In this document: one piece after another, positions 60,279 to 64,000 of the stretch
How the letters are laid out: the number at the start of each line of letters is the position of its first letter
Position numbering within the stretch: the stretch's first letter is position 1
Assembly (NCBI RefSeq): GCF_018139985.1
Contig: NZ_JAGSOU010000002.1
Span: forward strand, 62,001-126,000
DNA: 64,000 nt
Direction of reading: 5' to 3'
Source: Actibacterium sp. MT2.3-13A
GTDB lineage: Bacteria > Pseudomonadota > Alphaproteobacteria > Rhodobacterales > Rhodobacteraceae
The notes under the pieces: generated by a model
Told to the model about the DNA's origin: nothing
Seen by the model: only the letters and a program-made list of their open reading frames with translations
Database searches by the model: none
Position numbers and translations under genes: made by a program

Positions 60279-60859
60279 GGCCGCCCCTCCTCCCCGTCCA
60301 GCGTCCAGTTCAGGCCGCGCCACATGGTATAGAGCGACACCACCAAGAACGCCGCCGCGCCCCCCAGCGACAGCGCGTAGGGGATCCAGACCGGCAATTG
60401 CAGGTCATAGGTGGTTTCAGCGAAGAACGGCCTGTCGCCCATGCTCAGCGCCGCGCGCAGGGCATCGCCGCCATAGGGAAACCTCTCGCCGAAGCCGAGC
60501 CAGAGCCGCCACAGGATCACGCCCGCGGTCAACGTGATCAGCGTGTCGCCCAGCAGGCCGAATGCCGCCCGCGCGCGCGGCGGGAAACGCTGGATCAGCA
60601 CATCCACCGTCACATGCCCGCGCCGCAGCTGGCACAGCGGCAGGAAGGAGAACACCGCGATGGCGCAGCCCGCCTCGACCAGCTCGTAATCGCCGGTGAC
60701 CGGCCCGAGGCCAAGCCCGGACAGCGCGCGCCCCGTCACCGAGGCCACTGTGACCAGCGCGATCCCCAGTAGCGCCGCGCCGCCGCCATAGGCCATCCCG
60801 CGCGCCGCCCGATCGAGCACGCGGCCGGTCGCAGCCTCCGCCGCCCTTGCGATCGCCAT
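60275..60859 (-). CDS. TRAP transporter small permease (DctQ family)
   Basis: 194 aa from ATG 60859 (MAIARAAEAATGRVLDRAA), chosen because it gives the typical short DctQ with four membrane helices and a GGGGAA purine stretch upstream. Signature segment: DYELVEAGCAIAVFSFLPLCQLRRGHVTVDVL, followed by a helix hairpin and WIPYALSLGGAAAFLVVSLYTMWRG. It works with the DctM-type permease that overlaps it downstream. The gene is divergent from the DedA gene at 60999. Confidence 0.88.
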   Translation of the reverse strand: MAIARAAEAATGRVLDRAARGMAYGGGAALLGIALVTVASVTGRALSGLGLGPVTGDYELVEAGCAIAVFSFLPLCQLRRGHVTVDVLIQRFPPRARAAFGLLGDTLITLTAGVILWRLWLGFGERFPYGGDALRAALSMGDRPFFAETTYDLQLPVWIPYALSLGGAAAFLVVSLYTMWRGLNWTLDGEEGRP

Positions 60860-60998
60860 TCCCCGCGCCTCCCCGCGCCCCGCATTCCCGTTGCGCGCCG
60901 GTGTAGCCCGGGCACGTCCCGCCCCGCAAGGTTCGCGCGCGCTTGACCCCGGCGCCGGGACATGCTGCATGGGCCGCGCAACGAGGCGGGAGTGGGCC

Positions 60999-61577
60999 AT
61001 GATCCGCGGGCTCTATGACTGGACGATTTCGCTGGCCGAAAGCCGCTATGCGCTCTGGGCGCTGGCGGTGGTGTCCTTCGTGGAAAGCTCGGTCTTCCCG
61101 ATCCCGCCCGACGTGCTGATGATCCCGATGATCATCGCCCGCCCCGCGCGCGCCTGGGTGATCGCGAGCGTGGCGCTGGCGGCCTCGGTGCTGGGCGGGA
61201 TGCTGGGCTATTACATCGGCTACGGCCTGTTCGAGAGCGTCGGCCGCCCGGTGCTGGAGTTCTACGGCAAGGACGCCTATTTCGAGGACTTCCGCGCCCG
61301 CTACAACGAATGGGGCGCCTGGGCGGTGCTGGTCGCGGGGATGACGCCCTTTCCCTACAAGGTGATCACCATCCTGTCGGGCACCACGGGGCTGAACCTC
61401 GGGGTTTTCATGCTGGCCAGCGTGGTCGCGCGCGGCGCGCGGTTCTTCATCCTGGCGGGGCTGCTGTGGAAATTCGGCGCACCCATTCGTGATTTCATCG
61501 AGAGGTGGCTGAACTTGATCTTCGTGATCTTCGTGATAGCCCTGATCGGAGGCTTCTATCTGGTGAAATATCTATGA
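60999..61577 (+). CDS. DedA/YqaA family membrane protein
   Basis: 192 aa from ATG 60999 (GGGAG upstream). It has the DedA-type core: VVSFVESSVFPIPPDVLMIPMII near residues 22-45 with the re-entrant loop, GGMLGYYIGYGLFE, and VLVAGMTPFPYKVITILSGTTGL; a C-terminal helix (FVIFVIALIGGFYLVKYL) follows. DedA proteins help move phospholipids across the membrane, and loss affects envelope and proton balance. It overlaps dsbB by 4 bp (ATGA), suggesting they are made together. Confidence 0.9.
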   Translation: MIRGLYDWTISLAESRYALWALAVVSFVESSVFPIPPDVLMIPMIIARPARAWVIASVALAASVLGGMLGYYIGYGLFESVGRPVLEFYGKDAYFEDFRARYNEWGAWAVLVAGMTPFPYKVITILSGTTGLNLGVFMLASVVARGARFFILAGLLWKFGAPIRDFIERWLNLIFVIFVIALIGGFYLVKYL

Positions 61578-62038
61578 ACCGACGCATGCTGATCCTTCTC
61601 GCCGCCGGCGGTTCCCTGGCGCTTCTGCTGGGGGCGTTCGGGTTCCAGTATCTCGGCGGGCTCGCGCCCTGCAAGCTGTGCCTGTGGCAGCGCTGGCCAC
61701 ATGGCGCGGCAATCGCGATCGGGGCGCTGGCGCTGGTGCTGCGCGGGCCGGCCCTGCCGGTCTTCGGCGCGCTCGCCGCTTTGACCACGGCCGGTATCGG
61801 CACCTATCACACCGGGGTCGAGCGCAAGTGGTGGGCCGGACCCAGCTCCTGCACCGGCGACGGCGGCGCGCTGAGCGGGCTGTCGGGGGGCGATCTGCTG
61901 AATTTCGACGCCCAGACGACCATCATCATGTGCGACGTCGTCCCGTGGGAGATGTTCGGCCTGTCGATGGCCAGCTACAACGCGCTGGCCTCGGTCCTGT
62001 TCGCCGCGCTGTGGCTGATGGCGGCCCGCGCGCGCTGA
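61574..62038 (+). CDS. dsbB: Disulfide bond formation protein B
   Basis: 154 aa, four membrane helices. The first redox pair is in APCKLCLWQRWPH near residue 40 (CxxC), and the second pair is Cys in SSCTGDG and Cys in IIMCDVVPWEMFGLSMASYNA. It re-oxidises a periplasmic DsbA and passes electrons to quinone. The DsbA-like protein at 17932 in this window has no signal peptide and is not its partner. The start overlaps the DedA stop. Confidence 0.9.
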   Translation: MNRRMLILLAAGGSLALLLGAFGFQYLGGLAPCKLCLWQRWPHGAAIAIGALALVLRGPALPVFGALAALTTAGIGTYHTGVERKWWAGPSSCTGDGGALSGLSGGDLLNFDAQTTIIMCDVVPWEMFGLSMASYNALASVLFAALWLMAARAR

Positions 62039-62193
62039 GCGCCGCCCGGCGCCACGGCCCGCGCTAAGGCCGCCGGCAAACCGGGGCGCCTCGGAAATGG
62101 CCGCCGGAAAGGATTTACATTGCAATGAAAACAATGCGTTACCCCTCCTTCCGCGCAGCGGGTGGGGAAACCGCGCCCGGACCATTGCAGCCC

Positions 62194-62211
62194 ATATCCG
62201 GGATCGGATAT
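62194..62211. promoter_or_regulatory. Palindrome upstream of gyrA
   Basis: ATATCCG and CGGATAT flank GGAT, forming an 18-bp palindrome 49 bp before the gyrA start. The position suits an operator or promoter element, but no regulator is identified. Confidence 0.35.
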
Positions 62212-62259
62212 AGTGAGCGCCACAAGATATAGAGCGCGGACAAACGGGCGGAAAAGAAC

Positions 62260-64000
62260 ATGAACGATACGCCGGAAACCCCTGAAAACGAAGACGAAGG
62301 CGCAGGCGGTCCGGTCTATTCCGGCCCCTCCATCTCGATCGAGGAGGAGATGAAGACCTCCTACCTCGATTACGCGATGAGCGTGATCGTCTCCCGCGCG
62401 ATCCCCGATCTGCGCGACGGGCTGAAGCCGGTGCACCGGCGCATTCTCTTCGCCATGCACGAGACCAACAACACCCACGACAAGCCCTATCGCAAATCCG
62501 CCCGCCCGGTGGGCGACGTGATGGGGAAATACCACCCCCACGGCGACTCCGCGATCTATGACGCGCTGGTGCGGATGGCGCAGGATTTCTCGATGTCGCT
62601 GCCGCTGCTGGACGGCCAGGGGAACTTCGGCTCGATGGACGGGGACAACCCGGCGGCCATGCGCTACACCGAGGTGCGGATGGACAAGCCCGCCCAGGCG
62701 CTGCTGGCCGATATCGAGAAAGAGACGGTCGATTTCCAGGACAACTACGACGGCAAGGACCGCGAGCCGACGGTCCTGCCCGCGCGCTATCCCAACATGC
62801 TGGTCAACGGCGCCGAGGGGATCGCGGTGGGCATGGCCACGCGCATTCCGCCGCACAACCTGGGCGAGGTCGTGGATGCCACGCTGGCGCTGATCGAGGA
62901 CCCGGATCTGACCTCGGAGCAGCTGATCAACTATATCCCGGCGCCGGATTTCCCGACGGGCGGGATCATCCTCGGTCGTTCGGGCGCGCGGAAAGCCTAT
63001 CTCGAGGGGCGCGGCAGCGTGGTGATCCGCGCCAAGACCCGCGTCGAGGAGATCAGGAAAGACCGCTACGCCATTGTTCTCGATGAGATTCCCTATCAGG
63101 TGAACAAGGCCTCGATGATCGAGAAGATCGCCGAGATGGTGCGCGAGAAGAAGATCGAGGGCATCGCCCATGTCCAGGACGAATCCGATCGCGTGGGCGT
63201 GCGCGTGGTGGTCGAGCTGAAGCGCGACGCAACGCCCGAGGTGGTGCTGAACCAGCTGTTCCGCTTCACCCCGATGCAGGTCTCCTTTGGCTGCAACATG
63301 CTGGCGCTGAACGGCGGCCGGCCCGAGCAGCTGACCCTGCGCCGCTTCCTCACCTCCTTCATCAGTTTCCGCGAGGAGGTGGTGGCGCGGCGCACCGCCT
63401 ATGATCTGCGCAAGGCGCGCGAGCGCAGCCATATCCTGTGCGGTCTCGCCGTGGCGGTCTCCAACGTCGACGAGGTGGTCGCCGCCATCCGCAGCTCGGC
63501 CGACCCGGCCGAGGCGCGCGAAAAGCTGATGACCCGGCGCTGGCCGGCCGCCGATATCGCCGATTATATCCGGCTGATCGACGACCCGACCCACAAGATG
63601 AACGAGGACGGCACCTACAACCTGTCCGAGACCCAGGCCCGCGCCATTCTTGACCTGCGCCTCCAGCGCCTGACCGCGATGGGCGTGAAGGAGGTCACCG
63701 ACGAACTGCAGGACCTGGCTGCCAGGATCAAGGACTACCTCGCCATCCTGCGCTCGCGCGAGCGGATCATGGGCATCATCGCCGACGAACTGCGCGAGGT
63801 GAAGGAACAGTTCGCCGTGCCGCGCCGCACCGAGATCGTCGACTGGTCCGGCGACATGGAGGACGAGGACCTGATCGAGCGCGAGGAGATGGTCGTGACG
63901 GTCACCCAGTCCGGCTATATCAAGCGCACGCCGCTGGCCGATTTCCGCGCGCAGCGGCGCGGCGGCAAGGGGCTGTCGAGCATGGCCACCAAGGAAGAGG
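62260..64000 (+). CDS. gyrA: DNA gyrase subunit A, N-terminal part (cut by window end)
   Basis: 580 residues are visible and the frame is still open at base 64000. ATG at 62260 gives [17 protein letters not shown], a short acidic extension, then the conserved [24 protein letters not shown]. The active-site Tyr is in AMRYTEVR (near residue 133). In the quinolone-resistance region [19 protein letters not shown], the residues equal to E. coli Ser83 and Asp87 are Ser and Asp, so no common resistance change is seen. The A subunit cuts and rejoins DNA to add negative supercoils. Confidence 0.97.
   Translation, partial: MNDTPETPENEDEGAGGPVYSGPSISIEEEMKTSYLDYAMSVIVSRAIPDLRDGLKPVHRRILFAMHETNNTHDKPYRKSARPVGDVMGKYHPHGDSAIYDALVRMAQDFSMSLPLLDGQGNFGSMDGDNPAAMRYTEVRMDKPAQALLADIEKETVDFQDNYDGKDREPTVLPARYPNMLVNGAEGIAVGMATRIPPHNLGEVVDATLALIEDPDLTSEQLINYIPAPDFPTGGIILGRSGARKAYLEGRGSVVIRAKTRVEEIRKDRYAIVLDEIPYQVNKASMIEKIAEMVREKKIEGIAHVQDESDRVGVRVVVELKRDATPEVVLNQLFRFTPMQVSFGCNMLALNGGRPEQLTLRRFLTSFISFREEVVARRTAYDLRKARERSHILCGLAVAVSNVDEVVAAIRSSADPAEAREKLMTRRWPAADIADYIRLIDDPTHKMNEDGTYNLSETQARAILDLRLQRLTAMGVKEVTDELQDLAARIKDYLAILRSRERIMGIIADELREVKEQFAVPRRTEIVDWSGDMEDEDLIEREEMVVTVTQSGYIKRTPLADFRAQRRGGKGLSSMATKEE

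Noticed and set aside
62500-62650. Quinolone-resistance change in GyrA
   Set aside because: The positions equal to E. coli Ser83 and Asp87 are unchanged (GDSAIYDAL).

Overview
The window is a GC-rich (roughly two-thirds G+C by eye), densely coded piece of chromosome from an alphaproteobacterium, most probably a member of the Rhodobacteraceae/Roseobacter group. Supporting this are the block ntrY-ntrX-trkA-trkH-hfq-hflX, a HemB with the zinc-free type of metal loop, class II DAHP synthase, a very large RTX protein with a Hint domain, and the short 'ATATTT...AAGAAGG' intergenic repeat that I associate with this group. Both ends cut through genes: ntrY at the left and gyrA at the right.

Layout. 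1-7.2 kb: nitrogen/redox two-component system NtrYX, Trk potassium uptake, Hfq and the ribosome-associated GTPase HflX. 7.3-13.1 kb: penicillin-acylase family hydrolase, beta-hydroxyacid dehydrogenase, SYLF lipoprotein, hemB and a small membrane protein. 13.2-20.8 kb: mfd, then a tightly overlapping operon (acyl-CoA ligase, DsbA-like oxidoreductase, Bcr/CflA-type MFS pump) divergent from an XRE-cupin regulator. 20.9-27.2 kb: entericidin-like peptide, peptide-type solute-binding protein, a probable small RNA gene, 3-hydroxybutyrate dehydrogenase, LysE exporter, DUF502 protein and psuK-psuG for pseudouridine breakdown. 27.4-29.1 kb: rpsB-tsf.

29.2-33.7 kb is the accessory part. It has a LuxR-family regulator without a LuxI, overlapping an aroQ gene; a divergent FAD oxidoreductase; and a complete 1,685-bp IS1595-family element with 23-bp inverted repeats and an intact 8-bp target duplication (CAAGATAT). 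Besides its transposase the element carries a low-GC membrane protein gene and a 57-codon gene of unknown function.

33.75-41.1 kb is the phosphate regulon in the order phoR, pstS, pstC, pstA, pstB, phoU, phoB (all minus), with a four-half-site Pho box in front of pstS and an attenuator-like hairpin after pstS. 41.4-46.6 kb: a small unknown protein, then yicC-gmk-gamma carbonic anhydrase-PLP trans-sulfuration enzyme, and class II aroG. 46.8-53.6 kb: GlxA-type regulator, small secreted protein and a full branched-chain amino acid ABC transporter (SBP, LivG, LivF, LivH, LivM). 53.6-57.8 kb: MobA-like nucleotidyltransferase and the 1,148-residue RTX-Hint protein. A 1-kb stretch without a credible gene follows, then tRNA-Leu(CAA), TRAP permeases DctQ/DctM without a binding protein, DedA, DsbB and the start of gyrA.

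Nothing in the window amounts to a large undescribed defence or biosynthetic system. The best leads are the cargo-bearing IS1595 element, the unannotated small RNA gene near 22.9-23.0 kb, the LuxR solo/aroQ pair, the hairpin-linked repeat family, and an HflX gene that seems to lack a standard start codon.
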